Shown one piece after another: positions 45,032 to 52,705 of a stretch of DNA of 64,000 nucleotides. The translations under genes were made by a program, and so were the position numbers. How positions within the stretch are numbered: the stretch's first letter is position 1; the number at the start of each line of letters is the position of its first letter. Source of the stretch: Streptomyces sp. MUM 178J (GTDB lineage: Bacteria; Actinomycetota; Actinomycetes; Streptomycetales; Streptomycetaceae); contig NZ_JADWYQ010000014.1 in NCBI RefSeq assembly GCF_022414575.1, forward strand, positions 62,001 to 126,000. Reading direction: 5' to 3'. The notes beneath the pieces are model-generated. The model did not search any database and was not told the DNA's origin. It worked only from the letters and a program-made list of their open reading frames with translations.

Positions 45032-46174
45032 ATGCTGCTGCGTACCTTCGGCTGGTCGTTCGCCGTCACCGCGGCCGGCCTGGCCTTCGCCGCGTGGCAG
45101 TGGGGCTGGGAGGCCTTCGGGATCGTCCTGATCCTCTCCATCCTGGAGATCTCCCTGTCCTTCGACAACGCGGTCGTCAACGCCGGGATCCTGAAGAAGA
45201 TGAACGCCTTCTGGCAGCGCGTCTTCCTCACCCTGGGCATCCTGATAGCGGTGTTCGGCATGCGGCTGGTCTTCCCGGTGGTGATCGTCGCCATCAGCGC
45301 CAAGGTCGGCCCCGTCGAGGCGGTCCAGCTCGCCCTCGACGACCCCGACCGCTACCAGGACCTGGTCACCGACGCCCACCCCGCGATCGCTGCCTTCGGA
45401 GGCATGTTCCTGCTGATGATCTTCCTGGACTTCATCCTGGAGGACCGCGACATCAGGTGGCTGGCTTGGCTGGAGCGCCCGCTGGCCAGGCTCGGCAAGA
45501 TCGACATGCTGGGGGTCTGCCTTGCGCTCATCGCCCTGCTGGCGACCGCGATGACCTTCGCCACCCACGCCCACGTCAGCACCGGCAACGCGGACAAGAC
45601 CGCCACCGTGCTGCTCTCGGGAGTCGCCGGCCTCATCACCTACCTCGTGGTCGGCGGCCTGTCGGCCCACTTCGAGGACAGGCTCGAGGAAGAGGAGGAA
45701 CACGAGCACGAGGAGGAGAAGGCCCGGGCGCAGGGCGAGCCGGTCTCCGCGGTCGCCCTCGCCGGAAAGGCCGCGTTCTTCCTCTTCCTCTACCTCGAGG
45801 TCCTGGACGCCTCGTTCTCCTTCGACGGAGTGATCGGCGCCTTCGCCATCACCAACCACATCTTCTGGATGGCCCTCGGCCTGGGCGTCGGCGCGATGTA
45901 CGTCCGCTCGCTCACGGTCTACCTGGTCCGCCAGGGCACCCTCGACGACTACGTCTACCTGGAGCACGGCGCGCACTACGCGATCGGCGCCCTCGCCGCG
46001 ATCCTGCTGATCACCATCCAGCACCAGATCAGCGAGATCATCACAGGTCTGATCGGCGTCGTCCTGATCGCCGCTTCCTTCCTCGCCTCGGTCCGCCGCA
46101 ACAAGGCGCTGGAGGCGTCGGGGGCGGATGAGGTGACGCCGGACGACAAGGCGGAGGTGCCGTCAGGGGTGTGA
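45032..46174 (+). CDS. DUF475/TerC-like integral membrane protein
   Basis: This 380-residue protein has nine or so membrane spans. It carries the TerC-superfamily acidic motif EISLSFDNAVVNAGIL in the N-terminal half and a matching DASFSFDGVIGAFAIT in the C-terminal half, suggesting internal duplication. An acidic cytoplasmic loop (residues ~215-235) is rich in Glu. TerC-like proteins are linked to metal-ion export and tellurite resistance; DUF475 itself is uncharacterised. It starts 2 bases after the Usp gene. Confidence 0.88.
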   Translation: MLLRTFGWSFAVTAAGLAFAAWQWGWEAFGIVLILSILEISLSFDNAVVNAGILKKMNAFWQRVFLTLGILIAVFGMRLVFPVVIVAISAKVGPVEAVQLALDDPDRYQDLVTDAHPAIAAFGGMFLLMIFLDFILEDRDIRWLAWLERPLARLGKIDMLGVCLALIALLATAMTFATHAHVSTGNADKTATVLLSGVAGLITYLVVGGLSAHFEDRLEEEEEHEHEEEKARAQGEPVSAVALAGKAAFFLFLYLEVLDASFSFDGVIGAFAITNHIFWMALGLGVGAMYVRSLTVYLVRQGTLDDYVYLEHGAHYAIGALAAILLITIQHQISEIITGLIGVVLIAASFLASVRRNKALEASGADEVTPDDKAEVPSGV

Positions 46175-46191
46175 GCGGCGCGCTGTGACCG

Positions 46192-46650
46192 TCAGCTGCG
46201 GGTGACGTTGGCGGTGAGCAGTCGGAGCAGCTGCTTGGCGGTGGCGTGCTGCTCCGCGGTCAGTCCCATGGCCTCACCGATGGAGAGGGGGACATCGCGG
46301 GCTTTGTCTCGCAGTTCCGCGCCGGCGTCGGTGAGGCGCAGGGTGACGGAGCGTTCGTCGTCGGCGCGTCGTTGGCGGTGGACCAGCCCGCTCGCTTCGA
46401 GGCGCTTGAGGAGCGGCGAGAGAGTGCTGGACTCCAGTTGGAGTGCGGCGCCGAGCTCTCGTACGGTCATGCCGTCGCGTTCCCAGAGCAGCAGCATCAC
46501 CAGGTACTGCGGGTAAGTCAGACCGAGTGCGTCCAGCAGCGGCCGGTACCGGGCGGTGACGGCCCGTGACGCGGCGTAAAGGGCGAAGCACAGCTGATCG
46601 TGGAGCAGTAGCGAGCCCTGGCCTTCCGTACGGGGGGCGACCTGGTCCAT
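46192..46650 (-). CDS. MarR/OhrR-like transcriptional regulator
   Basis: This 152-residue winged-helix protein has the MarR pattern LCFALYAASRAVTARYRPLL, LGLTYPQYLVMLLLWERDG and LESSTLSPLLKRLEASGLV. The Cys in LCFALYAA sits where OhrR family members carry the peroxide-sensing Cys. It probably represses the divergent hydrolase gene and itself through the palindrome at 46716-46757. The ATG at 46650 follows GAGGAG; an ATG at 46725 adds an atypical tail. Confidence 0.88.
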   Translation of the reverse strand: MDQVAPRTEGQGSLLLHDQLCFALYAASRAVTARYRPLLDALGLTYPQYLVMLLLWERDGMTVRELGAALQLESSTLSPLLKRLEASGLVHRQRRADDERSVTLRLTDAGAELRDKARDVPLSIGEAMGLTAEQHATAKQLLRLLTANVTRS

Positions 46651-46715
46651 TGCTTCACTCCTCACACGCACCGACCGGTGGAACCTCAGTGTAGTGCTTC
46701 TGAGCGCGCGACCAA

Positions 46716-46757
46716 GTAGCGCCATATTTAGTTGTGCACGACTTAATCGGGCGCTAC
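46716..46757. promoter_or_regulatory. 42-bp palindromic operator, probable MarR-family site
   Basis: The sequence is symmetric around 46736.5. Outer arms are GTAGCGCC (46716-46723) and GGCGCTAC (46750-46757). The inner half-sites are TAGTTGTG and CACGACTTA around GTGCAC. Across 21 bp per arm, 17 positions match. It lies between marR and the divergent hydrolase gene, in the only AT-rich part of that gap, so it is well placed to control both. Confidence 0.8.
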
Positions 46758-46898
46758 ATTAATAAGCGTGCCCGGCCCTCGGTGCTCCGGCCGGGTGCGG
46801 TGCCGGGACCAACCTGATGGCAGCCACACAGTGCCCGGCTCGACTTCTCATACACGTCGCGCATCCATACGGCTCTACTTACAGACGGAGGCACAGAC

Positions 46899-47738
46899 AT
46901 GGGATTCGTCACCACCAACGACGGCGTCCAGATCTTCTACAAGGACTGGGGACCGCGCCACGGCCGCCCGGTCGTCTTCAGCCACGGCTGGCCGCTGCAC
47001 AGTGACAGCTGGGAGGCGCAGATGCTGCATCTGGCCGAGCACGGCTACCGGGTGATCGCGCACGACCGCCGCGGTCACGGCCGCTCCACCCAGACCTGGG
47101 ACGGCAACGACATGGACCACTACGCCGATGACCTCGCCGCGGTCGTAGACGAACTGGACCTGCACGACGCCGCACTGTTCGGCTTCTCCACCGGCGGTGG
47201 CGAAGTGGCCCGCTACATCGGCCGGCACGGCACCCGCCGAGTCGCACAGGCGGGTCTGATCTCGGCCGTGCCGCCGCTGATGCTCAAGGGACCGACCAAC
47301 CCCGACGGCGTGCCGATGGAGGTGTTCGACGGGCTGCGCGCAGGGTCGGCCGCCGACCGGTCGCAGCTCTACAAGGACCTGGCCGCCGGACCGTTCTTCG
47401 GCTTCAACCGGCCGGGCGCGAAGGTGTCACAAGGTATGCAGGACGCGTTCTGGCTGGCCGGCATGGCAGCCGGTCACAAGGCGGCCTACGACTGCATCGA
47501 AGCCTTCTCCGAGACCGATCTGACCGAGGACCTCAAGCGCTTCGACGTGCCCACTCTGGTAGTCCACGGCGACGACGACCAGGTCGTGCCGATCGACGCC
47601 TCCGGGCGGGCATCGGCCGCGATCGTCAGGGACGCCACCCTCAGGGTCTACCCCGGTGCCCCGCACGGGATCACCGACACCCACAAGGAGCAGCTCAACG
47701 CCGACCTTCTCGACTTCACCAACGCGTACAAGCGCTGA
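46899..47738 (+). CDS. Alpha/beta hydrolase, non-heme chloroperoxidase type
   Basis: This 279-residue protein starts [20 protein letters not shown]. The nucleophile elbow GFSTGGGE contains the catalytic Ser; [11 protein letters not shown] forms the oxyanion region; Asp in [10 protein letters not shown] and His in [10 protein letters not shown] complete the triad. It is typical of cofactor-free chloroperoxidases / perhydrolases. It acts on an ester or may form peracids. It faces the OhrR-like regulator, suggesting induction by an oxidant or reactive aromatic. Confidence 0.9.
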   Translation: MGFVTTNDGVQIFYKDWGPRHGRPVVFSHGWPLHSDSWEAQMLHLAEHGYRVIAHDRRGHGRSTQTWDGNDMDHYADDLAAVVDELDLHDAALFGFSTGGGEVARYIGRHGTRRVAQAGLISAVPPLMLKGPTNPDGVPMEVFDGLRAGSAADRSQLYKDLAAGPFFGFNRPGAKVSQGMQDAFWLAGMAAGHKAAYDCIEAFSETDLTEDLKRFDVPTLVVHGDDDQVVPIDASGRASAAIVRDATLRVYPGAPHGITDTHKEQLNADLLDFTNAYKR

Positions 47739-47744
47739 ACCACG

Positions 47745-47773
47745 CCGGCGGTGGGCCCCCGGCCCGCCGCCGG
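47745..47773 (+). terminator. Hairpin terminator after the hydrolase gene
   Basis: CCGGCGGTGGGCC (47745-47757) pairs with GGCCCGCCGCCGG (47761-47773) with one G-U pair and a 3-nt loop, seven bases after the stop codon. Confidence 0.75.
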
Positions 47774-47816
47774 TGAGTCTGCCGCACGAGCGGCGTTGCC
47801 GCCCAGCGCTACGGCG

Positions 47817-47935
47817 GGCATCCCGCACTCGTACTCGTACGTGACCTGTACCAGGGACAACGCCATCCCCCTGGCGCTGCAACACCGCTTCATCTCGAAC
47901 CCGTACACCACTTCCCTGGACGCAGCCGCCTCGCC
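47817..47935 (+). pseudogene. Remnant of a second alpha/beta hydrolase C-terminus
   Basis: The reading frame here encodes GIPHSYSYVTCTRDNAIPLA, then LQHRFISN. This resembles the C-terminal YVxxTRDxxxPxxLQxRxI segment of alpha/beta hydrolases close to the catalytic acid. No upstream domain or start is present and the downstream sequence runs into an intergenic repeat. It is probably a decayed gene fragment. The identification rests on pattern memory only. Confidence 0.4.
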
Positions 47936-47984
47936 GGCTGGGTGCGGGCCCAGAGGTCACCTCCCCGGCCGGGGTGCGGGGGTC

Positions 47985-48095
47985 CAGAAATCCAGCCCCG
48001 CCTGGGGGTGCCTCTGGGGGTACCCCCGGACGGAGTCTGGGGGAGGTATGGGGGAGATTGAGGCGCGGGGACTGGGGCGGAGCCCCGGTCAAGGC
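47985..48095. repeat. Dispersed intergenic repeat, copy 4
   Basis: This stretch carries CCTGGGGGTGCCTCTGGGGG, CCCCCGGACGGAGTCTGGGG and GAGATTGAGGCGCGGGG. It matches the right half of the repeat at 10608-10858 (CGGACGGAGCCTGGGGGAGG, GAGACTGAGGACC). It lies between the hydrolase remnant and the convergent 168-residue protein gene. Confidence 0.65.
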
Positions 48096-48111
48096 GCGCC
48101 CGCCGCAGGCG

Positions 48112-48618
48112 TCAGGCCTTCCGGCGCTTGAAGAGCAGGCGGGGAAGCGCCGCCGGAACCGGCCGACGGGTGACGGCGTCCGACGGCAACGGCGCCGCCG
48201 CCAGCGAGTCCGCCGGCAGCTCCGTGCTCACGTCCCGCGGCTCCAGCCGCAGCACCCGGCACTCCCGCCCCCACCGCTCCGGCATCCGCTCCGCGTCCGG
48301 CGCGTTCAGTCGCTTGCCCTTCAGCTCGGCGACCGCCGCCTCCCACGCCTCGGAGCCAGGCGCGAGCTCGCGCACCTCGGCCGTCCAGGCCACCAGCCGG
48401 CCGCCCTTGTCCTTGCTGCGCACAGTCACCTCGGCGCGGGCGCCGTCCGTGAGCCCGGGGAGGGGCTGCTCGCCGGGGCCGTCGCCGACGACATACGCGG
48501 CGCCCTCGTGCCACACATGCCACAGCGCGCGCGGGGGGCCGTCGCCGCGCACCCAGATCAGGCCCGACTTCTTGGCGGCTTCCTCGACGAGCGCCTGGCC
48601 GAGCAGCTTCTCTGTCAT
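48112..48618 (-). CDS. Conserved protein, possibly PPOX-like split barrel
   Basis: This 168-residue protein begins MTEKLLGQALVEEAAKKSGL. It has GLIWVRGDGPPRALWHVWHE, EVTVRSKDKGGRLVAWTAEV and LAPGSEAWEAAVAELKGKRLN, a beta-rich order reminiscent of pyridoxamine-phosphate-oxidase-like barrels. The basic C-terminus (LLFKRRKA) is unusual. The family is common in streptomycetes, and its function is unknown to me. Confidence 0.7.
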   Translation of the reverse strand: MTEKLLGQALVEEAAKKSGLIWVRGDGPPRALWHVWHEGAAYVVGDGPGEQPLPGLTDGARAEVTVRSKDKGGRLVAWTAEVRELAPGSEAWEAAVAELKGKRLNAPDAERMPERWGRECRVLRLEPRDVSTELPADSLAAAPLPSDAVTRRPVPAALPRLLFKRRKA

Positions 48619-48827
48619 ACCTGGCAGCCTAGACGATTGAGATCGAGCAAAGGGGGGCCTTGCATTCCCCGCCCCGCCGTGAGGCGAGGCGGGCGGTCAG
48701 GCCGGGATTGTCAGTCGCACTCATGCCGTATATCCGTCTGCCGCTCACCGACCGCGCCGGCCTGCTCAGGCTGCGACGGGGAGGTCCGCCCGCCGGCTCG
48801 TCATCTGCGGCCTGATGACGGTCAGGG
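48619..48827. other. Intergenic region upstream of the dihydroxyacetone cluster
   Basis: This 209-bp stretch has an imperfect GC-rich hairpin at about 48667-48693 (CCCGCCCCGCC / GGCGAGGCGGG), which may terminate the HPr-DhaM transcript. I see no supported gene. Confidence 0.4.
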
Positions 48828-49115
48828 CTATTCGGCGCTGGCGAGGACGTCGGTCAGCGCGGCGACAGCGTCGTGGGCGTCGGGGCCGGTGGCCCGTACG
48901 GTCACCGTGCTTCCGGCCGTGGCCCCCAGGCCCATGACGCCGAGGACACCGGTGGGATTGATCGTTTTGCCGTTGTAGTCCAGCTCGATGGTGCTGGAGA
49001 ACTGACCCGCTGCGCGGGCGAGCTGCCCGGCGGGGCGGGCGTGGAGGTTCGCGGGAAGCACCACGGCTGCTTCGTGGCCGGTGGCGGCGGGGGAGGTGTC
49101 AGAGCTTGCGGACAT
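48828..49115 (-). CDS. HPr-like phosphocarrier of the DHA system, copy 1
   Basis: This 95-residue HPr has the active-site His25 in LHARPAGQLARAA. The segment that holds regulatory Ser46 in Firmicute HPr reads NPTGVLGVMGLG here, so that Ser is absent (Gly). It would pass phosphate from enzyme I to DhaM. The ATG overlaps the dhaM stop by 17 bases, so they are coupled. It is closely similar to the HPr at 57673-57963. Confidence 0.92.
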   Translation of the reverse strand: MSASSDTSPAATGHEAAVVLPANLHARPAGQLARAAGQFSSTIELDYNGKTINPTGVLGVMGLGATAGSTVTVRATGPDAHDAVAALTDVLASAE

Positions 49116-49491
49116 GGCGGGCCTCTTCAGCGGACTTGACGACGGTGTGCAGATCGGCACCGGACGCGGCGGCGACCACCGCGGCGACGGCGCCCTCGAC
49201 AAAGGGAGCGTCGACGATGACGGCGTCCGGGCGGGGGTGGTCGTCCAGGACGGTGCGGGCGGTCAGAACGGAACTGCCGAGGTCGGGAAGGACCAGCACC
49301 CCGGCACCCCGGTCCGCGTCCTTGATCGCGTTGAGCACGAGGCCGTAGCTGGTGCCGATCCCGCCGTCGTCGGTTCCGGCCGCGGTGACGACGGGAACGG
49401 CGGCGGAGCCGATCTGCTCCACCAGCAGGCGCAGACCTGCAGCGAGCTGGGCGCTGTGGGACACGAGTACGATGCCGACGGGTGTGCTCAT
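49099..49491 (-). CDS. dhaM: PTS-dependent dihydroxyacetone kinase phosphotransferase subunit, copy 1
   Basis: This 130-residue EIIA-mannose-fold protein has the phosphorylated His12 in VLVSHSAQLAAGL. It would take phosphate from HPr and recharge ADP bound to DhaL. In E. coli, DhaM is a fusion with HPr and part of EI; here it is a stand-alone domain. It is about 80% identical by eye to the second DhaM at 57297-57689. It diverges from the IclR gene. Confidence 0.93.
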   Translation of the reverse strand: MSTPVGIVLVSHSAQLAAGLRLLVEQIGSAAVPVVTAAGTDDGGIGTSYGLVLNAIKDADRGAGVLVLPDLGSSVLTARTVLDDHPRPDAVIVDAPFVEGAVAAVVAAASGADLHTVVKSAEEARHVRKL

Positions 49492-49503
49492 GAACAGTCA
49501 CAT

Positions 49504-49531
49504 TAAATCCCGGAATGCTGTTCGGCAATAC
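49504..49531 (-). promoter_or_regulatory. Probable IclR operator upstream of dhaM copy 1
   Basis: Read on the minus strand, this 28-bp block begins GTATTG, has ATTCCGGGATTTA at its end, and stops 12 bases before the dhaM ATG. The block before the second dhaM (57257-57284) matches it at 22 of 28 positions with the same 12-base spacing. It lies in the gap shared with the IclR gene. Confidence 0.6.
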
Positions 49532-49547
49532 TGAATCGGAGATCTCG

Positions 49548-50324
49548 ATGGTCCAGTCCGTGCACAGGGCAGTGCAGATCTTGCGGGAACTCGCCTCCGG
49601 CGGTCCCCGGCTGGGCGTGACCGAGCTGGCTGACCGGCTGGGCGTCGCAAAGCCCACGGTGCACGCACTGCTGCGCACGCTGGAGATCGAGGGCCTGGTC
49701 GGACAGGACCGGGACAGCTCGAAGTACCAGCTGGGGCCGAACCTGGTGCAGCTGGGCAACGCCTATCTGGATACGCATGAGTTGCGGACGCGGTCGTTGA
49801 CCTGGTCGGACGCTCTGGCCAACCGCACCAAGGAGGCCGTGTGGGTGGGCGTCCTCACGGGCGACCACGTGCTGATCGTCCACCATGCGTTCCGCCCCGA
49901 GGGTGCGGTGCAGATTCTCGAGGTGGGCGCGAGCATCCCGTGGAACACATGCGCCCTGGGCAAGGCCGTCGTGGCGTCGTCGCCGCCGGATGTGCGCGAG
50001 CGCCTGCTCGCCGGAGAGCTGGCGGTGCTCACCGGCGCCAGCATGACCGACCGGAAGGCGCTGGCAGACCAACTGGAGGAGGTCCTGAAGGCTGGTTACG
50101 CGCTGGAGGACCAGGAGTCGGCCATCGGGGATGCGGGCATCGCCTCGCCGGTCTTCGACCGTTCCGGGGAGGTGGCGGGCGCCATCGGCATCGTCGGCCC
50201 GGTGGAGCGCATGCTGGGTGAGTCGACGCGCCGGGAACTCGCCGTGGCCGTGCGGGAAACCGCCCGCAATCTCTCCCGCGACCTGGGGGCCCCGCGCCGG
50301 GCCGCCTACGCCCCCGGCGCCTGA
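49548..50324 (+). CDS. IclR family transcriptional regulator of the DHA cluster
   Basis: This 258-residue protein begins MVQSVHRAVQILRELASGG. The N-terminal winged helix-turn-helix has LGVTELADRLGVAKPTVHAL; the C-terminal effector-binding domain starts near residue 80 and ends with LSRDLGAPRRAAYA. I prefer ATG 49548, which has GGAGAT upstream, over ATG 49515, which lies inside the operator-like block. It likely controls both arms of the DHA gene cluster, with DHA or glycerol as a possible effector. Confidence 0.9.
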   Translation: MVQSVHRAVQILRELASGGPRLGVTELADRLGVAKPTVHALLRTLEIEGLVGQDRDSSKYQLGPNLVQLGNAYLDTHELRTRSLTWSDALANRTKEAVWVGVLTGDHVLIVHHAFRPEGAVQILEVGASIPWNTCALGKAVVASSPPDVRERLLAGELAVLTGASMTDRKALADQLEEVLKAGYALEDQESAIGDAGIASPVFDRSGEVAGAIGIVGPVERMLGESTRRELAVAVRETARNLSRDLGAPRRAAYAPGA

Positions 50325-50389
50325 GACGCACAGCCCGGCATCGCGGCCTCGCCCGGCACAGCACTGCGGCCGACCGGGTGCTGAGCCTC

Positions 50390-50418
50390 TTGACAAGCGT
50401 GAAACATGGGCTTAGCTT
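50390..50418 (+). promoter_or_regulatory. Promoter of the left DHA arm
   Basis: TTGACA (50390-50395), a 17-bp spacer and TAGCTT (50413-50418) form a good sigma-70-type (HrdB-like) promoter. The same layout, TTGACA-17 bp-TAATTT preceded by GAGCCTC, is found in front of glpF on the minus strand at 57111-57139. Confidence 0.75.
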
Positions 50419-50424
50419 CCGGAA

Positions 50425-50449
50425 CATTGTTCATCAATGATGAACAATG
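50425..50449. promoter_or_regulatory. 25-bp perfect inverted repeat, probable IclR operator
   Basis: CATTGTTCATCA (50425-50436) and TGATGAACAATG (50438-50449) are exact inverted repeats around a single A. The site begins 7 bases after the -10 box, so binding would block transcription start. Its core TTCATCA/TGATGAA recurs at 57084-57098 upstream of glpF. Confidence 0.85.
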
Positions 50450-50584
50450 CCGGAGAGGGTGGTCCGTCGGGTTCCCACAGGGCCGCCGGTTTCCGCCCAA
50501 AACAGAAGGACCCTGCGCTGCTTTCCCGTCCACAGCCCGCATCACGCGGAGGAGGTGAAGCGTCCGTGCCGGCGTCGGCGCCGG

Positions 50585-50707
50585 AACTATGCGACCCGTC
50601 CGGACATGGCGGGTGTCTCCACCACGGTGTGCAGGGCGGATGCCGACATGCTGTCCCTGTGGGACGCACCCGTGAACACCTCCGCCCTGCGACGGGGCCG
50701 CCTGAAC
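50585..50707 (+). pseudogene. Remnant of a deleted glpF-dhaK gene pair
   Basis: After a leader that matches the glpF leader of the other arm (GCGGAGGAGGTGA, then GCGCC and AACTATG), the sequence jumps to DMAGVSTTVCRADADML and LWDAPVNTSALRRG. This is the last ~30 residues of DhaK, almost identical to the C-terminus of the intact DhaK at 55173-56171. I infer that one deletion removed glpF and nearly all of dhaK while keeping promoter, operator and downstream dhaL. A short fusion peptide could still be translated. Confidence 0.75.
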
Positions 50708-50830
50708 CGGGTCGGGGGCGGGGCTGTGCATCGGGCGCGGCCCTCCAGAGGCAGTCGTGTGAACTGCGCCCCGCCCCCGGCTCTTCCAACCACCGACCCC
50801 GTATGCACCGATCATCGAACGGAGACCCCC

Positions 50831-51457
<627 letters not shown>

Positions 51458-51577
51458 CCGACCGCTCCACCCGCACCAAGCGTCAACCGGCTCCTGGTAT
51501 CGGCCTGGGATGACCCGTTTCCGCCCGGCGCTTGCTGCGGCCCACTGTCACAAGAACTGCCACGGAGGTTTCCTCGC

Positions 51578-52552
51578 ATGAGTCTGACACTCCGGGCGGC
51601 CTCGCCCCTGCGGATCGGTCTGGGGCTGGCGGCCGTCGGCCGACCCGGCTACATCACGCTGGGTCGGGACACGGATCTGCCCGCCGTCCGCTCGGCCGAA
51701 GCCCTCAGACAGCGGGCCTTCGCCCTGATGGACGCGGCCTATGCCCAGGGGGTGCGCTACTTCGATGCCGCCCGCTCCTACGGGCTGGCGGAAACGTATC
51801 TCGCCCAGTGGCTTCAGGCCCGTCCCGACGGCACGGACATCGTGGTGGGCAGCAAGTGGGGCTACACCTACACCGCCGACTGGAGCACCCAGGCAGACGT
51901 CCACGAGGTCAAGGACCACAGCACGGCCGCGTACGACCGGCAAGTCGCCGAGACCCGCGCCCTGCTGGGAGACCGGCTCAATCTGTACCAGACTCACTCC
52001 GTCACACCGGACAGCCCCGCACTGAGCGACACCGCCCTGCATGAGCGGCTCGCACGACTGGCGGAAGAGGGCGTGACCGTCGGCCTGTCCACCAGCGGCC
52101 CGAACCAGGCGGACACCATCCGCGCAGCACTGTCGGTTACGGTGAGCGGAAGGCCGCTGTTCCGCAGCGTCCAGACCACCTACAACCTGCTGGAGCGCTC
52201 CGCAGGTGAGGCGCTGGCCGAAGCACACGACGCCGGCTGCGCGGTGATCGTCAAAGAGGCCCTGGCCAACGGCCGCCTGGCCGACCCCCATGTTGTGGCA
52301 CCCGAGATGAGCGCTCTGCGGGAGATCGCCCAGCAGACCGGTGCCTCGTGCGATGCCGTCGCCCTCGCCGCCGTCGCCGCCGAGCCCTGGGCCGACGTCG
52401 TGCTCTCCGGAGCCGCCACGGTCGACCAGCTCACCAGCAACCTCGCGGCAGCGCGCGTCAAGTTCCAGCCCACCCAGCTTCAGCGGCTCACCGAGCTGGC
52501 CGAACCCGCCGGCGCCTACTGGACGCACCGATCACAGCTGGCCTGGGCGTGA
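51578..52552 (+). CDS. Aldo/keto reductase
   Basis: This 324-residue TIM-barrel NADPH-dependent oxidoreductase has the catalytic Asp and Tyr in YFDAARSYGLAE, the Lys in VGSKWGYTY and the His in YQTHSVTPD. The ATG follows ACGGAGG. It lies in the DHA cluster 120 bp after dhaL, which fits a role in oxidising glycerol to DHA or reducing methylglyoxal or a related triose; neither is shown directly. Confidence 0.88.
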   Translation: MSLTLRAASPLRIGLGLAAVGRPGYITLGRDTDLPAVRSAEALRQRAFALMDAAYAQGVRYFDAARSYGLAETYLAQWLQARPDGTDIVVGSKWGYTYTADWSTQADVHEVKDHSTAAYDRQVAETRALLGDRLNLYQTHSVTPDSPALSDTALHERLARLAEEGVTVGLSTSGPNQADTIRAALSVTVSGRPLFRSVQTTYNLLERSAGEALAEAHDAGCAVIVKEALANGRLADPHVVAPEMSALREIAQQTGASCDAVALAAVAAEPWADVVLSGAATVDQLTSNLAAARVKFQPTQLQRLTELAEPAGAYWTHRSQLAWA

Positions 52553-52663
52553 GCCGCACCGCCAGCCCCTCCATCTGACCTCAACACCCCGCCGTTTTGG
52601 GCCCCGGCGGTCACGCCGCCCGTCAGCCCTGGCGAGATCTGGCGCCACTGGGCCGTGGCGCGA

Positions 52664-52694
52664 GCCTGCGCCGGGGCGGAGCTCCGGCGCAGGC
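52664..52694. terminator. Hairpin between convergent AKR and enzyme I genes
   Basis: GCCTGCGCCGG (52664-52674) pairs with CCGGCGCAGGC (52684-52694) across a 9-nt loop. It is located near the centre of the mirrored DHA locus. Confidence 0.75.
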
Positions 52695-52705
52695 GATGGC
52701 AGGCG

